Assembly (NCBI RefSeq): GCF_034930985.1
Contig: NZ_JAYGIM010000009.1
Span: 186,001-250,000 of the forward strand
DNA length: 64,000 nucleotides
Reading direction: 5' to 3'
From: Arcicella lustrica
Lineage (GTDB): Bacteria; Bacteroidota; Bacteroidia; Cytophagales; Spirosomataceae
The position numbers were made by a program, and so were the translations under genes. Below are positions 42,696 through 51,121 of the stretch, one piece after another; position 1 is the first letter of the stretch; every line of letters starts with the position of its first letter. The notes under the pieces were generated by a model. The model did no database searches. It had not been told where the DNA came from and saw only the letters and a list, made by a program, of their open reading frames with translations.

Positions 42696-42888
42696 AAATG
42701 GGAAGGATGATAGAGAAATTATAAAATAGGCTATTATAATTGAAAATTAATACAAATTAGCTAAAGGAATATCAGAGGAGGAAATAAACTAGCATTTATG
42801 ATTTTTATTGAATTATCATAAAATGATAAGGTTGGGGTTTTTAGGGTAATAATCAATGTAATTTATTGTTTTTTAGGTGTTTATCTAT

Positions 42889-42921
42889 AAACCTATAAGG
42901 TTTTTAAAACCTTATAGGTTT
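42889..42921. repeat. 33-bp palindromic repeat, copy 2
   Basis: Core identical to the copy at 38395, with outer arms AAAC and GTTT that still pair. Followed by TAATGCC, as at copy 3. Confidence 0.9.
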
Positions 42922-42930
42922 AATGCCCAC

Positions 42931-42961
42931 GCTTGGCGGAGTGTTTTTCACTACACCAAGC
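42931..42961. repeat. Hairpin next to the stop of the 42977 gene
   Basis: GCTTGG pairs with CCAAGC, and inner AGTG with CACT. It lies 15 bases from the stop codon and could end the minus-strand transcript, though no strong T run follows. Confidence 0.5.
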
Positions 42962-42976
42962 AAAGGTCTTTAACGT

Positions 42977-43615
42977 CTATCTTCTTACCGCTCTACCTTT
43001 TATAGATTTATCAACTTTTGAATAATCTACCCCACACTTCACAAAATACTTTTGGTCTTCTATATAAATGTATTGACGCTCTTCTTCCATTTTGTATTTT
43101 TCATAATCCAACCCTAAATACTTAATCCACTCAAGCGTTATGCGATGTCTCATATATCGTAAATTTGTAAAAACAATTATACTTAAATGCTTAACATCAT
43201 CATAATTAAATGTAATATCTGGAAATCGAGAACCAACAGATGTATCAGAATAAACAAGCCATTCGCTATCCTCTGGTTTTGGATGACTCTCGTAATTAAA
43301 AGGAGATGTAAACTCTGGGCAAGTCAAATCTTCTTGACTCAAAGGAAAGTAATCTAGTTTTCTCCATTTATGGTCTCCTCTCTGTGGCGGTGGATTTATT
43401 CCTAAAATCGGTGTTGACAAAAAATCAAATTGCTCAAAAAAGGTTGTTGTTTTTTCTTTACGTGGTTTATCGCTTCGATAGTTAAGTACTTTTACAACTG
43501 TACCTATATGTCCAAACTCTGCCAAACAAATTGTTTGTACATAAGCATAGCCTAGATTCTGAGTCATGGGCACTTCCCAAAGCATACCATGATGACTATC
43601 AACTAATTTTTTCAT
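42977..43615 (-). CDS. Hypothetical protein, possibly Imm26-like immunity protein
   Basis: A 212-residue soluble protein. The start, HHGMLWEVPMTQNLGYAYVQ, resembles the Imm26 family (immunity proteins of polymorphic toxins), where a GxxxxIPL strand is followed by a Y-x-x-V strand. The remainder, rich in aromatic and acidic residues (DYFPLSQEDLTCPEF, EDSEWLVYSD), is not recognised. No toxin is adjacent. It has no signal peptide. It is the first of four minus-strand orphan genes bounded by hairpin repeats. The family call is weak. Confidence 0.5.
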   Translation of the reverse strand: MKKLVDSHHGMLWEVPMTQNLGYAYVQTICLAEFGHIGTVVKVLNYRSDKPRKEKTTTFFEQFDFLSTPILGINPPPQRGDHKWRKLDYFPLSQEDLTCPEFTSPFNYESHPKPEDSEWLVYSDTSVGSRFPDITFNYDDVKHLSIIVFTNLRYMRHRITLEWIKYLGLDYEKYKMEEERQYIYIEDQKYFVKCGVDYSKVDKSIKGRAVRR

Positions 43616-43640
43616 GTTAAAAGAACTATGATGTTTATTA

Positions 43641-43771
43641 ACCGTTGTTGATTTTTTTCAAATAACTAATACATGAATAACACACTAATGACAATTAAGA
43701 AAAACTATTATTGTAAGGTTGGTGCGTTGTTGATGCCTATCTTGTTGGAAATAATTCCAACAAGGGCAAAA
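43641..43771. repeat. Hairpin repeat element C
   Basis: The right 80 bases (43692-43771) match 45482-45561 without gaps, about 68 of 80 by eye and the last 30 identical. They include the hairpin CTTGTTGG-AAATAATT-CCAACAAG (43741-43764). The left part is a decayed form of the left half of the 45409 element. It ends about 12 bases from the stop of the lipoprotein gene. Confidence 0.8.
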
Positions 43772-43783
43772 TGCTAAACGATA

Positions 43784-44422
43784 TTATTCAAATCTAAACA
43801 TATATCCTTCTTTTAATTCTCCATCTTCATTTTTCTCTTGTGTCAGACTACATATCTTTTTAAAATCTTCATCGACTAAAAAACATTGTAACTTTTTTTG
43901 TGTGTTCAATAATTTATATTTATCAATTTGCTTCAAACAAGACAAAATAAATTTATCTAAATTCTTTCCTGTTACATCTTCATCTAAAAGGTAAGTAGCA
44001 GTAATAGCATGAGCATCTTCTTTATAAATTGGCTTTATCCGAGAGAAGCCTTCTTTAGCTTTACTACCAAAAAATACTCGTGTGAAATTTATATTATTCA
44101 CCTCTTCAGGAAAATAATAATGTACTCTACTCATTTTAAACAATCCCATTAGGTCTTCATCATCAATTTCACCTGTATTAACTTCTCCAAAATGAAAGGA
44201 ATCAATATTTGTATTTAATAGTAGTTCATTCATCTGCTTCTGTAATATATTCTTTGCAAGTGAATCTATTTGCTTATACCACATTAAATCGTCTTGGAAA
44301 TAATTTACTTGATAATAATAGCACGTAACTATTTGTTTTCCTGCATATATCTTGATTTTTTCCGATTGATTTCCACAGCAAGAAAAAATTAGACCAAGTA
44401 TTACAATCTTTAGTTTATTCAT
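43784..44422 (-). CDS. Hypothetical lipoprotein
   Basis: A 212-residue predicted lipoprotein: the signal MNKLKIVILGLIFSCCG ends in a lipobox with cysteines at residues 15-16. The mature part is hydrophilic with mixed strands and helices and no recognised motif. It ends close to repeat C. The upstream gene (44452) ends 29 bases before its start in the same direction, so the two are probably co-transcribed. No function can be given. Confidence 0.65.
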   Translation of the reverse strand: MNKLKIVILGLIFSCCGNQSEKIKIYAGKQIVTCYYYQVNYFQDDLMWYKQIDSLAKNILQKQMNELLLNTNIDSFHFGEVNTGEIDDEDLMGLFKMSRVHYYFPEEVNNINFTRVFFGSKAKEGFSRIKPIYKEDAHAITATYLLDEDVTGKNLDKFILSCLKQIDKYKLLNTQKKLQCFLVDEDFKKICSLTQEKNEDGELKEGYMFRFE

Positions 44423-44451
44423 AATCCTTCTATCATTATTTTATTAACTTT

Positions 44452-45333
44452 TCAATCCGCTCTCCAATTTTGTCCCCATTCTGCTTTAGTGCTTCCAATA
44501 GGGATGCGCATTCCAAAATGTTCCAAACAATATTTATATATGCTCTCAATATCAATAGTTTCATTAAATTTTTGCTGAATTTCTCTATTGTTTGGTTCAT
44601 TTGACTCAAAAGGATTATCATATAATTCTATAAACCGTACCCCATTTTCAAGCAAAATATTCTGAATACCTTCTTCGAATCCTTCTACTTTCTCCCTTTT
44701 TATCATTTCATAAGCTTGTTCCCCAAACCACATTCGCCAACAAGACCTCAGCATCATATTACACACTTGTCGTTTTCTTCCCGGGTTTCCATCAATATTT
44801 ATTCGCTTTTCACCATCAATGCGTAAAACTTTCCTTTTGTCAATCGGTATCTCTTTTTTTTCATAGTTTCTTACAAATGTTTCATTTTGTAAAAACTCAT
44901 CTAATTCCCAAAAAGAGTAAGCACAAACAAAACCTTTATGAGTAAAAAAAGGCTCGAATACTGACAGGTTAAATTTTTCAATACTTCCTCTCCATATTAT
45001 TCGCCTTAATCCTGGACTAACAATAGGTACAATATTTGCAACGCTTAATCTATGTTTATTCTCTACATCATAAAAAAGATGGCTATAATAGAAAAATCGT
45101 TCTTTTTTCATTTTGGGAAAAAAGGTATTCCCTTTTTCTATTGAAAAATCTTTATATCCTGTCCAACGTTTAAGGATATAACCCATATTTGGATTATTGA
45201 CAAGGTCAATAATTTCAGATACTTCTAGGGTATCTAGTTTAAAACACATCTCAAAAGTAATGTCAGGATATTTTTCTGCTAATGCTTGTGTATCAAGTGG
45301 CTTAGGTCTAAAAAACCATTCTAGTATTTTCAT
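44452..45333 (-). CDS. Hypothetical protein
   Basis: A 293-residue soluble protein without signal peptide. It has several tryptophan/arginine-rich stretches (GLRRIIWRGSIEKF, CWRMWFGEQAYEMI) and a helical C-terminus with a conserved-looking EHFGMRIPIGS segment. I do not recognise a family. It may form an operon with the lipoprotein gene downstream. Low GC and isolation between repeat elements suggest horizontal origin. Confidence 0.65.
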   Translation of the reverse strand: MKILEWFFRPKPLDTQALAEKYPDITFEMCFKLDTLEVSEIIDLVNNPNMGYILKRWTGYKDFSIEKGNTFFPKMKKERFFYYSHLFYDVENKHRLSVANIVPIVSPGLRRIIWRGSIEKFNLSVFEPFFTHKGFVCAYSFWELDEFLQNETFVRNYEKKEIPIDKRKVLRIDGEKRINIDGNPGRKRQVCNMMLRSCWRMWFGEQAYEMIKREKVEGFEEGIQNILLENGVRFIELYDNPFESNEPNNREIQQKFNETIDIESIYKYCLEHFGMRIPIGSTKAEWGQNWRAD

Positions 45334-45374
45334 AGAGCATTACGTTGTTTCTATCTAGTTTGTGTTGTAATTAT

Positions 45375-45407
45375 AATTCTATAAGGTTTTTAAAACCTTA
45401 TAGAATT
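45375..45407. repeat. 33-bp palindromic repeat, copy 3
   Basis: Core as in copies 1 and 2, outer arms AATT and AATT, again pairing. Followed by AATGCC. Confidence 0.9.
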
Positions 45408-45408
45408 A

Positions 45409-45561
45409 ATGCCTTTATTAGTGTTCCGTCTTTGTTGGTGTTTTTTCACCAACAAGCTTTGCGTCAGCAACACGTTAATTTCAATTAAGAAAATCAATTA
45501 TAGTAGAAATGATGCATTGCTGACGCCTGTCTTGTTGGAAATAATTCCAACAAGGGCAAAA
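45409..45561. repeat. Double-hairpin repeat element D (most complete copy)
   Basis: Left hairpin TTGTTGGTG/CACCAACAA (45431-45455), then GCGTCAGCAA (45461-45470), a 46-base middle, TTGCTGACGC (45517-45526), then the right hairpin CTTGTTGG/CCAACAAG (45531-45554). The two ends are thus inverted copies of each other, each with its own hairpin: a MITE-like plan, but with no visible target duplication. Related pieces lie at 42641, 43641 and 46739. Confidence 0.85.
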
Positions 45562-45607
45562 GAATTTATCTATGTTGACAAGAGATTTTTAAGTCAGCTT
45601 ATCCATT

Positions 45608-46540
45608 TCAAATAATTTCATTCCTTACTTCAATACCTTTTATGTTTAATTGTTCTTTTAATTGTAGCCAAGTAGTATCGCTCAATGTTGATGCTTTGTA
45701 TGAGGTGGATTTAAAGTCTTTAGTGATGACTCTGATAGCATTAGGGTTTTTTCTGGCAGTTTCAAAGACTATTTCTTTGATGTCTTTTAAAGCATAAATA
45801 TTTTGCCAAAACCAGATGTTATGATTTTTGATGACCAAATAATCGTTGGCAATAATGATGTAATTCATCATCCAAGAAAAAAATAAAATGCCTGCTATTA
45901 AAAAAAGGAAAATGTATACTATTGAAGGTGAGTAAGAATAGTTCGTCATTGAAGAGATTGTATAAACAAAATAGGCAACAAAAAACCAAAGTAAGATTCC
46001 TCTATAACTTGTAAATTGATTTCCATCAAAAACCTTCGTTTCTGTTGTTGTTAAATCAATAGATTCATATTGATTTACTTCAAATGCTTGGTAGGCTTGT
46101 TGTTGTTGCACTACTTGATAAAGGAAAGATTTTATTTCCCATAAATTCTCATACAAATCATCATAAAGTACTTTTTCTATACCGTTTTCAAACTGAATAA
46201 TCATCCCTTCCAGTTCATTTCTATAAGTTTTATTAAAAGGTATTTTTGTGGAGAAAGTAATGTCTGTAATGTCTTTGATAAGGAATGATTCACTATCGCC
46301 AAAAGTAATAGTATCATTTTTGATAGTAACCGAAGGCGTTTTTTTGAAATAGGTAAATGCTTGATAAAGACCGTATGTAATTAAACCTAATCCGAAGAGA
46401 AATCTAATCCAATTTCTCCTAACTAGCTCATTATTTGTGGATAATAAGATTGTTGAACCATAGAACAGAAAGAAAGCACAGGTTATCGTAAGGATGATGT
46501 AAAATCTATACAGATGTCTTTGTGTTGAAATTGTTGTCAT
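45608..46540 (-). CDS. Membrane protein with duplicated TM-TM/PH-like modules
   Basis: A 310-residue protein with two hydrophobic hairpins (about residues 13-32 and 44-64; then 184-205 and 208-230). Each pair is followed by a strand-rich domain (TVTIKNDTITFGDSESFLIKDITDITF; LVIKNHNIWFWQNIYALKDIKEIVF) of the bacterial PH/YcxB kind, so the protein appears to be an internal duplication. Function unknown. It lies alone between repeat elements D and E. Confidence 0.65.
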   Translation of the reverse strand: MTTISTQRHLYRFYIILTITCAFFLFYGSTILLSTNNELVRRNWIRFLFGLGLITYGLYQAFTYFKKTPSVTIKNDTITFGDSESFLIKDITDITFSTKIPFNKTYRNELEGMIIQFENGIEKVLYDDLYENLWEIKSFLYQVVQQQQAYQAFEVNQYESIDLTTTETKVFDGNQFTSYRGILLWFFVAYFVYTISSMTNYSYSPSIVYIFLFLIAGILFFSWMMNYIIIANDYLVIKNHNIWFWQNIYALKDIKEIVFETARKNPNAIRVITKDFKSTSYKASTLSDTTWLQLKEQLNIKGIEVRNEII

Positions 46541-46738
46541 TGTTTTGTGCAGTTTATTGATTTGTATGTAATTGATAAAGATAATTATTTGGCTTTAATT
46601 TCTTTATCGTTTTACATATTTTAGAAGTAGTTAGTTTGTTGTAGAGGCAAAATCTGTAGAGGCAATCCCTTGCGGTTGCCTTTATTGGTTGGAATAGAAA
46701 ACGGTAATTGTAAGAGTTACTGCTACAATGATTTTATT

Positions 46739-46775
46739 AAACATTCCGCCTTTGTTAAAGATAATCAACAAGCCT
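46739..46775. repeat. Remnant of the hairpin repeat, element E
   Basis: AACATTCCGCCTTTGTT ... CAACAAGCC resembles the left half of element D (TTCCGTCTTTGTTGG ... CAACAAGC). Confidence 0.55.
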
Positions 46776-46783
46776 AAAAAGCA

Positions 46784-46831
46784 AACAACCTCTATACAAT
46801 ACGATGGCGGTCGTAACTGTATGAGGTTGTT
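46784..46831. terminator. Orphan long hairpin between divergent genes
   Basis: AACAACCTC/GAGGTTGTT, ATACA/TGTAT and TACGA/TCGTA give 19 paired bases with a bulge and a small internal loop, then TTATT. It does not end any gene seen, so it may be left from a lost gene or end a small RNA. Confidence 0.6.
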
Positions 46832-47185
46832 TTATTAAGAGATAGTGGTTATTTCATTAGTGGCGGATTTAATCTTATGTTTAACAAGTAATGAGTAATA
46901 CTTGGCGGTAATAAATATTACTTGAAATGTTCATGACCTTGATTGTTAATGCTTTATTAAATTTCATATTCAAAATTATAACTTTTGTTAAGGCTAGTGA
47001 ATGACTATCAACATATTGTTTCATGAGTGTTATTGCCCAATAAATGACAAATATCATTTATTAAAATGACGAGTTATAAAATGCTTTTAGCGTAACTTAA
47101 CAAGTTTATAAATTGCTGAGGATAAAACTCGTCAACTCAAAAAACTGCTTTTTGTCAGTTTTTTATGCTTTAAAATGCAAATGCT

Positions 47186-47193
47186 TATTTTTG
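47186..47193 (+). promoter_or_regulatory. -7 box TATTTTTG before the PAS gene
   Basis: A perfect TAnnTTTG match 33 bases before the start codon; no clear -33 TTTG. Confidence 0.4.
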
Positions 47194-47226
47194 CTATTTG
47201 AATCTATTAAAAAGTGATACACATTT

Positions 47227-47877
47227 ATGGCAGAGAACTATACTTTTAAAGATAAGTCGAAACTGGAGTTATTAAGGTTTCTGGAGGCTTATCAAATGGC
47301 GATTGACGAAAGTATCATTTGTTCTGTTACTGACACAAAGGGAGTAATTGTTTATGTCAACAAGAAATTTTGTGAGGTTAGTAAATATCAAGAGGAGGAA
47401 TTGATAGGTGAAAATCATAGAATTTTAAATGCTAATTATCATGCTGGAACATTCTTTAAAGAAATGTGGCAAACGATTTCAGCAGGAGAAATGTGGCGAA
47501 ACGAAGTGAAAAGTATTGCAAAAGATGGTACTTATTTCTGGCAGGATAGTATCATTCTTCCAGTTTTTGATGAAAATCGTAATATCATTCAATATTTCTC
47601 TATCAGAATTCCTATTGATGAGCGTAAAAAGGCAGAAGAGGAAAGAGAACGGCGTATTAAGGATTTAGAAGGGCTTTTATTTAAGATTTCGCATGAGGTG
47701 CGTCATCCAGTTACTTTGATGTTGGGAATTTGTAATCTGTTTGATGATGTTTCACTTTCGCAAGAAGAGCTTGCTACTTTTATCAATGGCATTAAACATG
47801 CTGCGGAAAGATTAGATATTTATACCAGAGAAATTACTGAAGTACTTAGTAAACTTAGGGATAAGGAAGATGCTTAG
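47227..47877 (+). CDS. PAS domain protein with HisKA-like helix but no kinase domain
   Basis: A 216-residue cytoplasmic protein. PAS/PAC domain at residues 20-140 (VTDTKGVIVYVNKKFCEVSKY, GENHRILN, FKEMWQTISAGEMWRNEVKS, YFSIRIPIDERKKAEEE). Then a HisKA-type helical hairpin with the H-box HEVRHPVTLMLG (His near residue 156). The protein ends 60 residues later with no N, G1 or G2 boxes of the ATPase domain, and no such domain is encoded just downstream. It may be a phosphorylatable dimerisation module served by another kinase, or a sensor adaptor. It is the last gene before the housekeeping region resumes. Confidence 0.85.
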   Translation: MAENYTFKDKSKLELLRFLEAYQMAIDESIICSVTDTKGVIVYVNKKFCEVSKYQEEELIGENHRILNANYHAGTFFKEMWQTISAGEMWRNEVKSIAKDGTYFWQDSIILPVFDENRNIIQYFSIRIPIDERKKAEEERERRIKDLEGLLFKISHEVRHPVTLMLGICNLFDDVSLSQEELATFINGIKHAAERLDIYTREITEVLSKLRDKEDA

Positions 47878-47944
47878 GAGTTTATTTTGAGTTTATGAGT
47901 GCATGAGTTTAGGGTTTATGAGAATAATGTTACAATGATAAAAT

Positions 47945-47975
47945 CGCCGTTGTTCGTGAGACACGAACAACGGCG
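47945..47975 (-). terminator. Perfect 13-bp hairpin downstream of the GH2 gene
   Basis: CGCCGTTGTTCGT pairs perfectly with ACGAACAACGGCG around GAGAC. On the minus strand it is followed by ATTTTATC, so it may end the GH2 transcript. Confidence 0.55.
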
Positions 47976-48040
47976 GAAGAATACTTAACATCAAACAAAA
48001 AACTCTTCTCATCAACATTAAACTCATCAACTCATAGACT

Positions 48041-50689
48041 TTAATTAACATTAAAATACTTCAAAGCGTAATTCCAGCCTTCAATAGATACTTGTGATTT
48101 TGTTTGTAAAGGAACGTTGTCGATGATAATAGTTTTTTCTGCACCCGGAGCGATAGAAACATAATTATCATTATAAAATACTGGTAAGATTCTCTCTTTG
48201 CTAGTGGCATCTACTAATGATACTCTATTAAAGAAAGCGATTGGATTATTTGCTGGGTTTGTTAATGTGACTTGTACTTTGCCCGATGCAATACTTTTTA
48301 CTGAAACTTTTAAATTTTCAGCAGCTTTCATTTTTTGTAAACCAGTATATTCTCCTTTTACGTTCGGATACCAATACATATTATCACTTACGATTTGTTT
48401 GTTTTCATCTAATAATTGTAAAGACAAAAACGAACCATCTTCTGCACCGATTTCATCTAAAATCTTTTTCACCGAAAGAATCTTTTTCACAGAACTTGAT
48501 TCGATATAAGTAAACACTTGGGTGATTTCTTTAACAGTACCGTCTATCTTATACGCTTTGGCAACCAACATCAAATTTCTACGAGCTTTGAAATCATTGT
48601 TTACCATCATTAACATACCATCTACAGGATTAGCCATGATGTGTACCAATTCACTTCCATTTCTTAAACCATATAAACAAGCGTTAGGGTCTAAATAGTA
48701 ATCATACATTTGTCCACGCATGGCAGTCCAAGGATTTTGTGTTTTCCAGATGATTACGCCTGTGTACCAATCCCAAATATGTGAAGAGAAACCTTCAATC
48801 AAGCCACGATATTGATCATAATTTACTAATTGTGCTTTCAAACCAAAATCTTTGATGTCTTTAGGTTTTCCATAAGGATTAATAAATTCATTATAACCAA
48901 CGCCTGTATAAGTATGATATGTCCAAACAGAATCAGGCTTTTGGTTAGCATCATGGTATGGAACAACAAGGTTTTCTTTAGGAATAAAGCGTTTTAATGA
49001 TTCATAATCACCAGTACCTACTGAACCAACTTCTGAATTGAAAGGGAAAGTGCGTTGATTCCAGAAAACATCAAGGGGTTGAATACCATAAGGACCGTCG
49101 CCATTACCACCTAATGAATTAAATGACATTTCATCAGAATTGGAATAATCAATAAACCAACGAGTACCATCTAATTTAGGCAAAATCTCATCTCTTAAAG
49201 GAACAAGTATGTCTTCTGGAGGAGTAATCTCGTTTCCGCCACACCATATTGCTAAAGAAGCGTGATTTCTCACCATTTTAATCATGTCGGCAGCAGATTC
49301 TAAGAATAATTTGTGATTATCAGGATAATTTCTTCTAGTCCATTGGTCTTCCTTCTTCATTGGGTCAACCCAACGACCATTGCAATCGCCCGACATCCAG
49401 AAATCTTGGAAAACCAACATTCCATATTTATCACAAGCTGCATAAAACTCAGGACGTTCTACCAAAGCACCGCCCCAAATACGAATAAGGTTCAAATTCA
49501 TATCACGATGAAAACGAATTTCTGCATCATAACGCTCGTCGGTAAAACGTAACATGGCATCAGAGATAATCCAGTTACCACCTTTGATAAATACTTTTTG
49601 TCCATTTACATAAATCTGGCGACTAGCCGTATGTGCATTCCAATCCGTTTGGATTTCACGGACACCAACCTTTACAGCTTCTTGGTCGGATACTTTATCA
49701 TTGACGATAAATTCAAATTTAGTATCATACAATTCTTGTTTTCCATAACCAGCAGGCCACCATAAACGGGGATTCTTTAAAGATAAATCAGCTAAAGAAA
49801 CAGTAGTTGTGCTATTCGGAGGAAGAATTACTTTTTTCGATACCTTAATGCCATCTATGGTATAAACTAAAGTGCCTTCCACTTTCTGGCTAGAAGGATT
49901 CTCTAAATCGGCAGAAGCTTTGATAATTGCAGGTTTTTGAATAGCATCAGGCATTCTTTTTTCAGGAACTAGCGTAATGATATGCGGGTCTTTTAAATTT
50001 ACTTTTCCTGTTTTTTCGATATAAACTTTATCCCAGATACCTGTATTTCTATCACGGATTGGACGAATCCAGTCCCAACCAGCAGTATATTGTAATGAAA
50101 CGTTTTTAGCGATAGTTCCATCACCGCCTTGTCCACCATTGGCATTTCCAACAGTATAAGGAGGATAGACAATCACCGCTAAACGATTGTTATCATCTTT
50201 TGCCAAGAATTTAGTGATGTTGAAAGACTGACGTAAAAACATTCCTTCAAATACTTTCTGGTTTACTTTTTTACCATTCAAGAAAACATCACAGCTATAA
50301 TTGATACCTCTGAATTTTAACCAAACTTCTGAGCCATCAGCAGGAATACTTTCTTTAAAATCTTTGGCAAACCAATAAGTATAATACTCTCTGCCAGTAT
50401 TATAAATATCTGGAATTTTCTCGTTGTTCATGCCATAAAAAGGGTCAGGCACTTCTTTATTAGCCAACATTGTTGTTAGCACTGTACCCGGAACAACGGC
50501 GGGTTTCCAATTATTTAGCGAAAAGCTAGGAGAGGAGATGAGTTCACCACTTTCTTTGGTGCTTTTAATGGGATTACATTTCCAAGCACTATTCAGTTCG
50601 TACTGATTTTGTGCTTGGATTTGTTGTACAAACAATAGCATCAATATAAGATGAAATTGCTTGAGATTTAGTTTTAAAAAATTGGACAT
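48041..50689 (-). CDS. Glycoside hydrolase family 2, beta-mannosidase/exo-glucosaminidase-like
   Basis: An 882-residue secreted enzyme. Signal peptide 1-27 (ending IQAQ). The jelly-roll N-domain has YYTYWFAKDF and GINYSCDVFLNGKKV; then Ig-like domains; then the (beta/alpha)8 barrel with NLIRIWGGALVERPEFYAAC, DFWMSGDCNGRW, the acid/base glutamate in LAIWCGGNEITPP and a likely nucleophile in FNSEVGSVGTG. These forms are closest to the exo-beta-glucosaminidase/mannosidase branch of GH2. It likely works in the periplasm on sugar oligomers. It is divergent from the PIG-L gene, whose family removes acetyl groups from N-acetylglucosamine sugars; the link is an inference. Confidence 0.85.
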   Translation of the reverse strand: MSNFLKLNLKQFHLILMLLFVQQIQAQNQYELNSAWKCNPIKSTKESGELISSPSFSLNNWKPAVVPGTVLTTMLANKEVPDPFYGMNNEKIPDIYNTGREYYTYWFAKDFKESIPADGSEVWLKFRGINYSCDVFLNGKKVNQKVFEGMFLRQSFNITKFLAKDDNNRLAVIVYPPYTVGNANGGQGGDGTIAKNVSLQYTAGWDWIRPIRDRNTGIWDKVYIEKTGKVNLKDPHIITLVPEKRMPDAIQKPAIIKASADLENPSSQKVEGTLVYTIDGIKVSKKVILPPNSTTTVSLADLSLKNPRLWWPAGYGKQELYDTKFEFIVNDKVSDQEAVKVGVREIQTDWNAHTASRQIYVNGQKVFIKGGNWIISDAMLRFTDERYDAEIRFHRDMNLNLIRIWGGALVERPEFYAACDKYGMLVFQDFWMSGDCNGRWVDPMKKEDQWTRRNYPDNHKLFLESAADMIKMVRNHASLAIWCGGNEITPPEDILVPLRDEILPKLDGTRWFIDYSNSDEMSFNSLGGNGDGPYGIQPLDVFWNQRTFPFNSEVGSVGTGDYESLKRFIPKENLVVPYHDANQKPDSVWTYHTYTGVGYNEFINPYGKPKDIKDFGLKAQLVNYDQYRGLIEGFSSHIWDWYTGVIIWKTQNPWTAMRGQMYDYYLDPNACLYGLRNGSELVHIMANPVDGMLMMVNNDFKARRNLMLVAKAYKIDGTVKEITQVFTYIESSSVKKILSVKKILDEIGAEDGSFLSLQLLDENKQIVSDNMYWYPNVKGEYTGLQKMKAAENLKVSVKSIASGKVQVTLTNPANNPIAFFNRVSLVDATSKERILPVFYNDNYVSIAPGAEKTIIIDNVPLQTKSQVSIEGWNYALKYFNVN

Positions 50690-51121
50690 AGTAAGATTGA
50701 AAATTATTAATATTTTTAGAAGTACTCAGTTGCCTGACGTTCACAAGGAAAGCCAAGCCTTCTTCATTGCTGATGAATGATAGGCTAAATTTAATACATA
50801 ATATTTGGGATTATTGTACTTCTTTGTATGATTTGATTCAAAAATAAGCAAGAATACTTAATTTTTATTTTGTAATCGGTAATATATGTAAAATGTTAAA
50901 ATATTTTCAGTGAAATAAGAGATGCTGTTAAATTGGAGTATTGATGTTGAATAATTGTAAAATATTGAGAATAAAGATTTATTGTGTTTTCTACCTTTTT
51001 CAATGCGTTTAACGTCATTCAGCGAATTAATTTTATTCCTGCTATTAAATCCATTATTTTTCTCTCTTTAATATTCTTAATGTTTTCCATTAATTTCACG
51101 TTGAACTATAAAATTTCTCAG
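50690..51121. other. Divergent gap between GH2 and PIG-L genes
   Basis: 432 AT-rich bases without a supported gene. An in-frame upstream extension of the PIG-L gene (from 50984) is hydrophobic but lies before the clear signal peptide at 51122. No definite promoter boxes were found. Confidence 0.6.

Larger units (their letters stand above)
42094..42976. other. 883-base gene-free region with several repeats
   Basis: No open frame of note. It contains the 42-bp array (42292-42648), a hairpin half-element (42641-42695), a palindrome copy (42889-42921) and a hairpin (42931-42961). The stretch 42700-42888 is AT-rich with nothing recognisable. Confidence 0.8.
46541..47226. other. 686-base gene-free region
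   Basis: It contains a GGCAAT...GTTGCC hairpin (46661-46680), a remnant of the hairpin repeat (46739-46775), a long orphan hairpin (46784-46831), an inverted pair CAAGTAAT/ATTACTTG (46884-46924), a short hairpin AAAAAACTG/CAGTTTTTT (47139-47164) and a TATTTTTG box (47186-47193) that may drive the PAS gene. No open frame was supported. Confidence 0.75.

Noticed and set aside
45409..45561. A complete insertion sequence
   Set aside because: The inverted ends enclose only about 50 bases and no transposase; target-site duplications were not visible.
42641..46831. Integron cassette array with attC sites
   Set aside because: The hairpin repeats lack clear R' and R'' boxes (GTTRRRY/RYYYAAC in the right order), some blocks hold two genes, and no integron integrase is in the window.
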